DNA from: Paraprevotella xylaniphila YIT 11841
GTDB taxonomy: Bacteria > Bacteroidota > Bacteroidia > Bacteroidales > Bacteroidaceae
DNA: 50,325 nucleotides
Direction of reading: 5' to 3'
Assembly: GCF_000205165.1 (NCBI RefSeq)
Contig: NZ_GL883809.1
Coordinates: forward strand, 1-50,325
The translations under genes were made by a program, and so were the position numbers. A model generated the notes under the pieces. The model searched no databases, was not told the origin of the DNA, and saw only the letters and a list, made by a program, of their open reading frames with translations. This document shows, in pieces, positions 1-8,146 of this stretch (positions are counted from its first letter, which is position 1; every line of letters starts with the position of its first letter).

Positions 1-190
1 ATGTTATTGAATAAAATTTAAACAGGCTCTAATATGATTAACACCGGATCCAGGCTAAAAAGAGCGAGAAAATAAAATATCCTGAAAACAACCTTCCACC
101 TCAGACAAACCTAATACCCTGAAACCACATTAACCTAATTTCAATATTAACCAACTGCTTTCATTATCTTATACGCTTGAGAACGGCAAA

Positions 191-1300
191 CTACTTAACC
201 GTCCTCCCATTTTTTTTCGAAATTTCTTCAGAAACCATGTTTGCTATCACCAGACTGCCGTAGAAAGAGGAAAAACCGTCGGGCTTGCTACTGCTGCCCG
301 TCACATGGGCAATGAAGAAACCATAGACACCCTCGCGCAAGTTAATCCAAGGGTAAGCTCCGGCCCATCCCGGCGAACTGATACGATAGGCCTCTCCGGT
401 CTCCTCGTCCACCATTTCACGCCATTCGCCCAGTCCGTAAATGCCCTGATGATGATGTCCGAGCGCACGCTCCACATATTCTCCAGAAGCGACTTTAGCT
501 GTTCCCACTTGGTCTGCCTGCATTTCTTTCACGGTGGCTTCCCCAAGAATACGCTGTCCCTCAAAAACGCCACCATGTATAATCATGTCTAAAAAGTTCA
601 TATAATCATTCAACGTCGTACACAGCCCGCCGCCCAACATGGGTGCGTGTCCTCCGTCCGTATTGACAGGAGTGAAATGGGAACAAGTCATGCGTAAAGG
701 CCCGGCCAAAAGCTCCTGAAACAAGGTTTCAAATTCCTTCCCCGCAGCCGCCTCGGCCATGCGCCCGGCCACCTGCATGGCCAGACCGCCATACTCGAAC
801 CGCGCTCCGGGCGTGAATACTGTATCTAAAGGCAAGATTTCCGCTACGGCCGAATCCAAATGGTTGTAATTATCGACCCGAGGTTCGGGCAAATAAGGCC
901 GGATACCCGATGTATGAGACAACAACCGGCGTAAGGGAATCACGCCTTTCGGGTCTCCCTTGAACTCCGGCAGCCATTTCTCCACAGGGTCGTCCCATGA
1001 CAGTTCCGTCCGGTCTACCACGGCGGCCACCACCGCAGCGGCCACCCACTTTCCGGCAGAGGCCACATAAACGGGAGTGTCCGGCGATACGGCACCGTAT
1101 GACTTGCGGAACAAAACCGCCGTATCCTGTTTTACACAAATGGACGCACCGGGATAATATCCCTTGTCCACCCAACCTTGAATCAACGAGTCAAGCCCCG
1201 TAAAGTCCGGCTTCTCCCCGTGCGTTCCGTTCCCGCCGCCGCAAGCGGCCACCATGCCCCCTAACAGGCATCCCCATATCCAAACTTCAATTTTCTTCAT
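191..1300 (-). CDS. Serine hydrolase lipoprotein, class C beta-lactamase / DD-peptidase-like fold
   Basis: A 369-residue member of the serine beta-lactamase-like (PF00144) family. The N-terminus is a lipoprotein signal with a lipobox ending MVAAC (Cys at residue 20), so it is probably anchored in an envelope membrane facing the periplasm or surface. The nucleophile motif SxxK is seen as SAGK near residue 82. The second motif, usually YxN, reads YGG (in FEYGGLAM), and a GWAGAYPW stretch near the C-terminus takes the place of the usual HxG/KTG strand. These changes point to an esterase or peptidase-like hydrolase rather than an antibiotic-degrading enzyme, but the substrate cannot be read from the sequence. 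It stands alone, separated from glnN by about 340 bp and a terminator-like hairpin. Confidence 0.85.
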   Translation of the reverse strand: MKKIEVWIWGCLLGGMVAACGGGNGTHGEKPDFTGLDSLIQGWVDKGYYPGASICVKQDTAVLFRKSYGAVSPDTPVYVASAGKWVAAAVVAAVVDRTELSWDDPVEKWLPEFKGDPKGVIPLRRLLSHTSGIRPYLPEPRVDNYNHLDSAVAEILPLDTVFTPGARFEYGGLAMQVAGRMAEAAAGKEFETLFQELLAGPLRMTCSHFTPVNTDGGHAPMLGGGLCTTLNDYMNFLDMIIHGGVFEGQRILGEATVKEMQADQVGTAKVASGEYVERALGHHHQGIYGLGEWREMVDEETGEAYRISSPGWAGAYPWINLREGVYGFFIAHVTGSSSKPDGFSSFYGSLVIANMVSEEISKKNGRTVK

Positions 1301-1644
1301 ACCTTTGCCATTTTATCATCCACCATCTATTCCATAATACGTTTTTCCGGCCCATTTTACTTATTCTATTTTGTTTTTTTTGCATTTCCCTTGTAAATGC
1401 GAAAAAAAATCATCCAAACCCAATGGTATCGACAAACGCCTTGACTATCTCACGACCGTCTCCATCTGTGGGATGTAAAGACTCCGAATGCCACTACAGC
1501 CCCATTCTTCATTCCACAAGAGCATACAGCCCACAATAGGTCTTCTTTTCTACATACTCCATTATTTTAAGTCCTAAAAGCCGGACTGTCTCACGACACC
1601 CCGGCTACACCATCTAAATTCCAAAAAAATAAAGAATCTTGCCG
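1301..1644. other. Intergenic region between the serine hydrolase and glnN
   Basis: No gene is supported here. It holds a small hairpin (GCATTT at 1382-1387 pairing with AAATGC at 1395-1400) and the probable glnN terminator at 1579-1606. A promoter for the serine hydrolase should lie near 1310-1400 on the minus strand, but I see no clear TAnnTTTG box. Confidence 0.5.
1579..1606 (-). terminator. Probable terminator of the nitrogen operon
   Basis: AGCCGG (1579-1584) and CCGGCT (1601-1606) form an inverted repeat about 40 nt after the glnN stop. Read on the minus strand the stem is followed by a short T run (TTTTAGG). The stem is short, so confidence is moderate. Confidence 0.5.
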
Positions 1645-3834
1645 TCAACGAATGAACAGCAATTCGCGATACTTAGGTAACGGCCACATCTGGTCGTCCA
1701 CAATCAACTCCAACTTGTCGATATGGTAACGGATTTGTTCCAACATCGGTGCAATGGTGTCATGGTAGGCCACGGCCTTTGCCCGTTCGCCTTCAATCTT
1801 GTTGGCCACCTTGCGAGCCTCGACCATCGCATCCACGTGATCCTTGATATAGGCCGTGCGTTCGGAAATCTCCCTGATGATGGCCAGGTTCTCGGCCGAC
1901 AATTTGCCGGCTTCTTCCGCACTGAACAATCCCTTCATCTTGTACACATTGTCTATCAACTTGCTTTGGTACCCGATGGCCACAGGCACGATATGGTTCA
2001 TGGCCAAATCGCCGAGCACACGTGCTTCTATCTGGATTTTCTTGGTATAGGTTTCCCATTTCACTTCATTGCGGGCTTCCAACTCCACTTGGGTCATCAC
2101 TCCTGTAGACCCGAACATGGCAATGCTCTCTGCCGACAAGTAGTTGTCGAAAATAACGGGGCAGCTCGTCTCGCAATCCAGACCGCGCCGCTCTGCTTCG
2201 GCCTTCCACTCATCGCTGTAACCGTTCCCGTCGAAACGGATGGGCTTGCAGATTTTGATATATTTCCGTATCACCTGGATAAGGGCAGCCTCTTTGGTCT
2301 CGCCTTTATCCATCAAGGCATCCACTTCAGCCTTGAATTCCGTCAGCTGTTCGGCCACAGCGGTGTTGAGAGCTATCATCGCGCTCGCGCAGTTGGCCTC
2401 TGAACCCACAGCCCGGAACTCGAAACGGTTTCCGGTAAAGGCGAAAGGCGACGTACGGTTACGGTCTGTGTTGTCTATCAACAACTCAGGAATCTGCGGA
2501 ATGTCCAACTTCATCCCATGCTTGCCCTCCAAAAGGACCAGTTCCTCGTCAGTGCTCTCCTCCAGGTGGTCAAGCACACGGCTCAACTGCGTGCCGAGGA
2601 AAGAGGAAATGATAGCCGGGGGGGCCTCGTTGGCTCCCAAACGATGAGCGTTGGTGGCACTCATGATGGAGGCTTTCAGCAAACCGTTGTGCCGGTACAC
2701 GGCCATCAGGGTGTTCACGATAAATGTGATGAAACGCAAGTTCTCCTCCGCCGTCTTGCCCGGAGCCATCAGCAGCACGCCGGTATCGGTACCCAACGAC
2801 CAGTTGTTATGCTTACCGGAACCGTTCACGCCCTTGAAAGGCTTCTCATGCAGCAACACGCGGAATCCGTGCGTGCGGGCCACCTTGCGCATCAGCGACA
2901 TAATCAGCATGTTGTGGTCTACAGCCAAGTTGCATTCCTCGAAGATCGGAGCAAGCTCGAACTGGTTTGGCGCTACCTCGTTATGGCGTGTCTTCACCGG
3001 AATGCCCAGTTCCAATGCCTGTATCTCCAAATCCTTCATGAAAGCGGCCACACGGGTCGGGATGGCCCCGAAATAATGGTCTTCCAACTGTTGGTTCTTC
3101 GAAGCTTCATGCCCCATCAGCGTACGCCCGGTCAGCAACAAGTCCGGACGGGCGGCATACAAGCCTTCGTCCACCAAAAAGTATTCCTGCTCCCATCCCA
3201 AATAAGAAACCACCTTCTTCACAGAGGGGTCGAAGTAATGGCACACCTCTACCGCCGCCTTGTCCACCGCACGCAAAGCCTTCAGCAAAGGAGCCTTGTA
3301 ATCAAGCGACTCACCGGTATAAGCGATGAACACGGTGGGGATGCACAGCGTGTCGTCTACCACGAATACGGGCGAAGAGGGATCCCAAGCACTGTAGCCG
3401 CGCGCCTCGAACGTGTTCCGTATGCCCCCGTTGGGGAAGGACGAGGCATCGGGTTCCTGCTGCACGAGCAACTTTCCCGAAAATTCTTCCATCATCCCGC
3501 CTTTGCCGTCGTGCTCCACGAAAGCGTCATGCTTCTCTGCCGTGCCTTCCGTCAACGGTTGGAACCAGTGGGTGTAATGCGTCACCCCCAATTCCGTAGC
3601 CCAACGCTTCATGCCCGAAGCCACCTCGTCGGCAATGTTGCGATCCAAAGCGGCACCATGGTCCATGGCATCCACCAACTTCGCATATACAGTACTGGAC
3701 AAATACTTGAACATCTTCTCGCGGTTGAACACATACTTGCCGAAATATTCACTGGGGCGTTCCGTCGGAACAGCCACTTCTTTCGCCTTCACATGGAAGG
3801 CACTCTCTACAACCCTGAATCTTAATTCTGACAT
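1645..3834 (-). CDS. glnN: Glutamine synthetase type III
   Basis: Makes glutamine from glutamate, ammonia and ATP in the cytoplasm. The 729-residue length is characteristic of GSIII, the large form known from Bacteroides fragilis and clearly longer than GSI (about 470). Recognisable blocks include NGSGKHNNWSLGTD and APNQFELAPIFEE in the catalytic core and the family's long helical C-terminal region. I chose the ATG at 3834 rather than the GTG two codons upstream: it gives the usual 729-residue length, and an AGG lies just before it. It is the last gene of a same-strand set with the ammonium channel (52 bp away), the P-II protein and a porin-like protein, a coherent ammonium uptake and assimilation unit. 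GSIII enzymes are dodecamers and are not regulated by adenylylation as GSI is. Confidence 0.97.
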   Translation of the reverse strand: MSELRFRVVESAFHVKAKEVAVPTERPSEYFGKYVFNREKMFKYLSSTVYAKLVDAMDHGAALDRNIADEVASGMKRWATELGVTHYTHWFQPLTEGTAEKHDAFVEHDGKGGMMEEFSGKLLVQQEPDASSFPNGGIRNTFEARGYSAWDPSSPVFVVDDTLCIPTVFIAYTGESLDYKAPLLKALRAVDKAAVEVCHYFDPSVKKVVSYLGWEQEYFLVDEGLYAARPDLLLTGRTLMGHEASKNQQLEDHYFGAIPTRVAAFMKDLEIQALELGIPVKTRHNEVAPNQFELAPIFEECNLAVDHNMLIMSLMRKVARTHGFRVLLHEKPFKGVNGSGKHNNWSLGTDTGVLLMAPGKTAEENLRFITFIVNTLMAVYRHNGLLKASIMSATNAHRLGANEAPPAIISSFLGTQLSRVLDHLEESTDEELVLLEGKHGMKLDIPQIPELLIDNTDRNRTSPFAFTGNRFEFRAVGSEANCASAMIALNTAVAEQLTEFKAEVDALMDKGETKEAALIQVIRKYIKICKPIRFDGNGYSDEWKAEAERRGLDCETSCPVIFDNYLSAESIAMFGSTGVMTQVELEARNEVKWETYTKKIQIEARVLGDLAMNHIVPVAIGYQSKLIDNVYKMKGLFSAEEAGKLSAENLAIIREISERTAYIKDHVDAMVEARKVANKIEGERAKAVAYHDTIAPMLEQIRYHIDKLELIVDDQMWPLPKYRELLFIR

Positions 3835-3886
3835 AATCACCTAAGTATTTTGATTTCCATATTATTCTTGCCGGTTACGGCCTGCC

Positions 3887-5146
3887 TTACAAATCGTAGG
3901 CAGATTCGCCGTGTTCGTAAATGTCAAGCCCTTCTTCTTCCACTCTCTTGTCCACACGGATGCCGACCAACTTGTCCACCACCTTGAACAGCACGAAAGT
4001 CATTACCGCGCTGAACGCCATCGAAATGACCGTGGCCGCAACCTGAATCCACAACTGGTTCCAATCCCCGTAAAGCGCACCCTGCACGCCACCTTCTCCG
4101 GTGACAAAACGAGTGGCAAACACGCCAGTGAGTATGGAGCCGATGATACCGCCCACCCCATGCACGCCAAAGGCATCGAGGGCATCGTCATAACCGAACT
4201 TGGGCTTCACTACAGCCACCATCCAGAAACAAACTGCCGACGTTATCAAACCGATACACAACGCTCCGAACAAGTCTACCGAACCTGCCGCCGGAGTAAT
4301 GGCCACCAAGCCCGCCACGGCACCCGTACAAGCCCCCACCGTAGTGCATTTCTTGTTGACGGCCCAATCAATGGCCGCCCAAGTGACGGCTGCCATGCAC
4401 GTGGCGATATGCGTCACCAGAAACGCATTGGCCGCCAGACCGTCGGCTGCCAGGCCGCTTCCGGCATTGAATCCGAACCAACCCAACCAAAGCAATGCCG
4501 TGCCTAAAAAGACAAAAGGAATGTTGTGCGGAGTGATGGGACGGCCTGCCCTATAATCCTTACGCCGCCCCACCATAAGTGCCATCACCAATGCGGCCAC
4601 ACCTGCGTTGATATGTACCACCGTGCCTCCGGCAAAGTCCACGGCACCCATTTCCATCAGGAAACCGCCGCCCCATACCCAATGGGCCATAGGCATGTAG
4701 ACCAGTATGCTCCACAACACCGTGAAGCACAAGAAGCCGGCAAACCTCACACGTTCGGCGAACGCACCGAGAATCAAAGCCGGTGTAATCAGGGCGAACA
4801 TGCACTGGAACATTACGAACAGCATTTCGGGAATGCCGGTCGCTGTCAGCGTGTCCAAACCTATGCCGTTCAACATCACCTTGTCGAATCCCCCGATACC
4901 GTATTTAAAGAAACCGCTGCCTTCATATCCGGTGCCGAAGGCAAGGCTATAGCCGAAAGCCACCCACAAGATGCTGACCACCCCGGCTATGGCCAGGCTC
5001 TGCATCACCAGGCTCAGCATGTTTTTCTGACGCACAAGGCCACCGTAGAACAAGGCGATTCCGGGAATCGTCATCATAAACACCAAAAGGGTTGCCACTA
5101 TCATCCAAGCCGTGTGGCCTGAATCCAATATCACTGATGTATCCAT
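3887..5146 (-). CDS. amtB: Ammonium channel AmtB
   Basis: A 419-residue inner membrane ammonium transporter of the Amt/Mep/Rh family. About eleven hydrophobic segments are visible. The two pore histidines of the family are present in VVHINAGVAAL and HGVGGIIGSIL. The N-terminus (LDSGHTAWMIVATLLVFMMTIPGIALFYGGL) matches the first helix of Amt proteins, the last part being the family hallmark PGIALFYGGLVR. It lies 57 bp downstream of the P-II gene; this glnK-amt pairing is typical and reflects direct blocking of the channel by P-II when nitrogen is sufficient. Confidence 0.97.
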   Translation of the reverse strand: MDTSVILDSGHTAWMIVATLLVFMMTIPGIALFYGGLVRQKNMLSLVMQSLAIAGVVSILWVAFGYSLAFGTGYEGSGFFKYGIGGFDKVMLNGIGLDTLTATGIPEMLFVMFQCMFALITPALILGAFAERVRFAGFLCFTVLWSILVYMPMAHWVWGGGFLMEMGAVDFAGGTVVHINAGVAALVMALMVGRRKDYRAGRPITPHNIPFVFLGTALLWLGWFGFNAGSGLAADGLAANAFLVTHIATCMAAVTWAAIDWAVNKKCTTVGACTGAVAGLVAITPAAGSVDLFGALCIGLITSAVCFWMVAVVKPKFGYDDALDAFGVHGVGGIIGSILTGVFATRFVTGEGGVQGALYGDWNQLWIQVAATVISMAFSAVMTFVLFKVVDKLVGIRVDKRVEEEGLDIYEHGESAYDL

Positions 5147-5203
5147 AATCTTACTTTTTTATCATTCAACTAAGTTTTTAACCTTGGCGGAAACCGTCCC
5201 GCC

Positions 5204-5560
5204 TCACTTTTCCTGTTCCGCGTTATAAAGCGCGATGTCACCGCGCTCCCCCGTACGGATCCGGACGGAATCCTCCACCGGGATGATGAAAATGCGCCCG
5301 TCGCCGATTTCGCCCGTATAGGCAGCCTTCATCACGGCTTGCACGGTCTTCTCCACGTTCTTGTCGCGCACGACGATGGACACCAACATGCGCTCGATAG
5401 AACTGGTGTCGTAGGCCACGCCACGGTAAATACGCGCCTCGCGCATCTTGCCCACGCCCCTCACTTCATAATACGAGAACCACTCGATGTCTGCCGCCAA
5501 CAAGGCGTCCTTCACATCATCGAACTTGGTCCGCCGAATAATCGCTTCAATCTTTTTCAT
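5204..5560 (-). CDS. glnK: Nitrogen regulatory protein P-II
   Basis: A 118-residue trimeric signal protein that senses 2-oxoglutarate, ATP/ADP and energy state and controls the ammonium channel. The P-II signature region TGEIGDGRIFIIPVEDSVRI and the C-terminal RIRTGERGD are present. The T-loop reads YRGVAYDTS; Tyr50 occupies the place of the uridylylated Tyr51 of enteric P-II proteins, but the rest of the loop differs from the enterobacterial sequence. I cannot say whether it is modified. Its position directly before amtB supports the name glnK over glnB. Confidence 0.95.
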   Translation of the reverse strand: MKKIEAIIRRTKFDDVKDALLAADIEWFSYYEVRGVGKMREARIYRGVAYDTSSIERMLVSIVVRDKNVEKTVQAVMKAAYTGEIGDGRIFIIPVEDSVRIRTGERGDIALYNAEQEK

Positions 5561-5674
5561 AATTAACCCATTTATATTACTGATCCTATTCTTTCTTTTT
5601 ATGTTATCCCTTCAAACAACCTTACTTACCTTGTCCAAAACCAACCTTTAGGAATTATCACATTTTTATTATGC

Positions 5675-6409
5675 TTAGAAACTGAGTCCTGCCGTAAAAT
5701 AGGCGTTCTCCGTAGCCGGGTTCCATGTCACCTTGGCAAACAAGGGCAAGGCAAACGATTGGGTTACCCGAATCTCCTTGGCCGCCCGCAAGGCTACCTC
5801 GGACACTTCAAAGCCCGAACAACCGCCATTATAGAAAGATGTCTCCCAAGGCACGGCCGCCACCGTGGCATTCCAATCCAAACCGCCTAAACGGAAAGGA
5901 GCGGAAAGTGCAAAATAAGAAGAGTAAGCCCGCTTGCCATCCTCTTTCAACCCGTCGTTGCCACCGATGTTCGTGTACCAGTCCACGGCCAGGAAGCCGA
6001 AGTCATACCCAACCTGCGCTTCGTAGACATGCAACGTGGAATTGCTGCCGAAATGGAAGTACTTCCCGTCAATATCCGCTCCCGTCTTGAAATTCGTCCC
6101 CTTGCTGAAACTGTAATCGGTAACCGACACGCTGAAACCTTTTATGGCATAGCCCAAAGTCAAATCGAACTCTTTGGCATATTCGCTGCCCCAAGAGGCT
6201 GAACCCCATGCCGTAAGCGAAAGGCCTTTCCACGAAAGCGAAACGGAAGGCTGTATGCTGACATCGCCTAATTCCTGGCCACGCCAAATATAACTGCTCA
6301 CCAAGTCTGCCCCGACTGAGGCTTCCACCTTGTCTTGCGCTCCTGCTGCCACCGGAACAAGCGTTGCCGCCATCCCTAAGGCCATTGCTTTCTGAATCTT
6401 CTCCATCAT
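5675..6409 (-). CDS. TorF/Gcw_chp-like outer membrane protein, first gene of the nitrogen operon
   Basis: A 244-residue predicted outer membrane beta-barrel. A signal peptide (KAMALGMAATLVPVAAGAQD) is followed by SSYIWRGQELGDVSIQPSVS, which resembles the opening strand of the TorF/Gcw_chp family (usually SDYxxRGxS). Alternating aromatic/polar strands run to a C-terminal Phe (YFTAGLSF), as in barrels assembled by BAM. An in-frame start at 6451 is possible, but the double ATG at 6409/6406 begins right at the signal peptide and is preferred. It heads a run with P-II, AmtB and GlnN, 114 bp before glnK, so it probably provides outer membrane entry for a small nitrogen source. The solute is unknown. 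Confidence 0.8.
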   Translation of the reverse strand: MMEKIQKAMALGMAATLVPVAAGAQDKVEASVGADLVSSYIWRGQELGDVSIQPSVSLSWKGLSLTAWGSASWGSEYAKEFDLTLGYAIKGFSVSVTDYSFSKGTNFKTGADIDGKYFHFGSNSTLHVYEAQVGYDFGFLAVDWYTNIGGNDGLKEDGKRAYSSYFALSAPFRLGGLDWNATVAAVPWETSFYNGGCSGFEVSEVALRAAKEIRVTQSFALPLFAKVTWNPATENAYFTAGLSF

Positions 6410-6521
6410 ACTTCTTACCTTTTTATATAAAACATAACATACCAACTCCATTCTGCGCGTAGAAATTTTCTTTTTGTATAACTATAACAACAAATATCAA
6501 TCAATATGCTTTTGTTTAATA

Positions 6522-6529
6522 CAAAGTTA
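6522..6529 (-). promoter_or_regulatory. Probable -7 box of the nitrogen operon promoter
   Basis: On the minus strand this reads TAACTTTG, an exact match to the Bacteroidota -7 consensus TAnnTTTG. The expected start of transcription, near 6515, gives a leader of about 105 nt before the porin-like gene. The -33 TTTG is not obvious, which could mean activator dependence. Confidence 0.5.
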
Positions 6530-7379
6530 TGTCTTTTTGACAACTCAATAGACAGATTCGATTTCCTTTTTACAAAGAATATTTGAATAGATTGCGATTT
6601 ATTAGCACTTATACAACAAAACCTTTCTGATTATAACTATAAAGACCAAAATACTCGTGTTCTTTCACCAAAATAAAAACCGTTGAAAACTTATTTGCCA
6701 AAAACGCCCCATGCTCCCAAGCCCTGTACGTCCCCATATTATTGGAAGCGATTTCATAATTCTCCCTACACATTTTACAAATTGTCAAAATGCCAAGCCA
6801 ACCACTGCGAGAATCATCCATATCCCTTCTGCCGCCGACAGTCACGAAAAAAACGAAATCTCGCACGCCGGACTTTTATCCCAATGACATCTTACACAGG
6901 CATTTCGTGTACACGCAGACAGACGAACAAGTCATTGAACCGCACGTCGGCCGACGGCACGTAAGCTTCATCCCCGTATCTGCCGACATCCTGATTTCCG
7001 TTTCTGCCCCGTAAACAAGCCACAATAAGAGAAAAAACGAAGAGAGAACCTCGTTTTTTCCACCGCAACAAGACCTTTCCACCTCCGTTTCAACACACCG
7101 CCGCACTGACAAGAGGAGAAAAAAAGTGTTTCTTCAAGAGACCGAAAAACCAATCTCTTGAGATTGAAATACATATATACAGAAAAAGGCCGCATATATG
7201 CAGCCTAAAACTTATATTTATTCAAAACTCGCGTTTTTCCACCCCATTATATCCGGTTTTCACTTCACAGAAAAAAGGAAAAAGCTATCATCCTGCAATA
7301 AAACAAGAAACAAACGCGACAATTTGCCAGGTCTTGTTTTCCTCGGAACAAACCGGACATCCCCGAAAGCCCAAACGGA
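6530..7379. other. Long intergenic region without a supported gene
   Basis: Several short open frames exist on both strands, none with a convincing start, family resemblance or coding bias. An 85-codon frame on the minus strand (6609-6866) is the best of them but is not supported. Structures seen: a 12-bp perfect palindrome CGTCGGCCGACG at 6945-6956, and a perfect 10-bp hairpin GAAAAAACGA / TCGTTTTTTC at 7031-7060 with a 10-nt loop, which could stop transcription on either strand. A small RNA or degraded gene is possible. Confidence 0.5.
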
Positions 7380-7415
7380 CTGTGCCGGAAAACCCATACA
7401 AGCCTTCCGGCACAG
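7380..7415 (-). terminator. Terminator-like hairpin after the small beta-barrel gene
   Basis: CTGTGCCGGAA (7380-7390) and TTCCGGCACAG (7405-7415) form a perfect 11-bp stem with a 14-nt loop, 20 nt past the stop at 7435. The following T tract is weak, so this may be a terminator or an RNA 3'-end stabiliser. Confidence 0.65.
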
Positions 7416-7434
7416 CCCTATCGGATATTTCTTA

Positions 7435-7911
7435 TCAGAAATAAAAACCTAATCCTAACTTCAAGCCGACCTTGCTTCCGTCCGAGAAGTCATTCAGGCT
7501 CATGTGGTAATATACCGCCGGCTCTATCGTGATGAAACGGTTCACGAAAAAGGCATACCCCACCTCGGGGCATAGCTGCACGTTGTTCACGCTCTTGGTG
7601 GCATGCTCATACTGCAAACCAAGGCCCATATAAATGCCGTTTTGCGTGAAATAATAACGCCCGCCTACTCCCATCTGGAAATGGTCGGTCCAACGCGTAT
7701 GGTCGTACCCCAACTTTCCATAAAGCATCCACGCCTTCTGTATAAAATAACCTCCATTCAGCTCCAAACCGAAATTCAACTTCTCGTTGGAACTATAGGA
7801 TAACCCCAAACTGGTGGTGGAAGCCGACACATACGTAGTCCCTTTCTCAAATTGTGCCTTCGCACCCATTGCCGCCATCATCAGCAGCAAGGACAGCATT
7901 AACTTTCTCAT
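7435..7911 (-). CDS. Small outer membrane beta-barrel protein
   Basis: A 158-residue secreted protein with a clear signal peptide (MRKLMLSLLLMMAAMGAKAQ). The mature part is a series of amphipathic strands such as YYFTQNGIYMGLGLQYEH, and it ends in Phe (GLGFYF), the usual C-terminal signal of a BAM-assembled barrel. Size and pattern suit an eight-stranded OmpX/OmpA-barrel-like fold (porin family). It begins only 1 nt after the stop of the small membrane protein gene, so it is probably co-transcribed with cstA. Function unknown; nothing shows a substrate. Confidence 0.75.
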   Translation of the reverse strand: MRKLMLSLLLMMAAMGAKAQFEKGTTYVSASTTSLGLSYSSNEKLNFGLELNGGYFIQKAWMLYGKLGYDHTRWTDHFQMGVGGRYYFTQNGIYMGLGLQYEHATKSVNNVQLCPEVGYAFFVNRFITIEPAVYYHMSLNDFSDGSKVGLKLGLGFYF

Positions 7912-7912
7912 A

Positions 7913-8146
7913 TTATCTTTTTTCTTGATTAATATTCATATCATGTTCTTGTTTATCCGCCAATTTTTCACGCCGCCGGTAAAGATACCACAACGCCACC
8001 AGTATCACGGCATTTAAGGCCATCGTAGCCCAAATATGCCGGCTGCCCATATCCGTACGGGGGATGAAATAGGCATACACCGCTACGGAATATAAAGTAA
8101 ATCCCAACAAGATAACGGTGGATTTCCGGAACCGTCTTCTTTTCAT
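7913..8146 (-). CDS. Small two-TM protein translationally coupled to cstA
   Basis: A 77-residue protein with two hydrophobic segments (about residues 9-27 and 38-55) and a charged, basic then Glu/Lys-rich tail (YRRREKLADKQEHD). Its ATG overlaps the cstA stop by ATGA (8143-8146), a classic coupling arrangement. I do not recognise a named domain. The tight coupling suggests a subunit or regulator of the CstA transporter, comparable in position to the small partner proteins found with CstA/BtsT carriers elsewhere. That role is inference. Confidence 0.7.
   Translation of the reverse strand: MKRRRFRKSTVILLGFTLYSVAVYAYFIPRTDMGSRHIWATMALNAVILVALWYLYRRREKLADKQEHDMNINQEKR

Noticed and set aside
2518-3825. 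435-codon open frame on the plus strand inside glnN
   Set aside because: Antisense shadow of a highly conserved gene; the translation is rich in His, Gln and Arg and matches no family.
6609-6866. 85-codon minus-strand frame in the large intergenic region
   Set aside because: No recognisable domain, no clear ribosome site or promoter, and unremarkable composition. Left as not supported.
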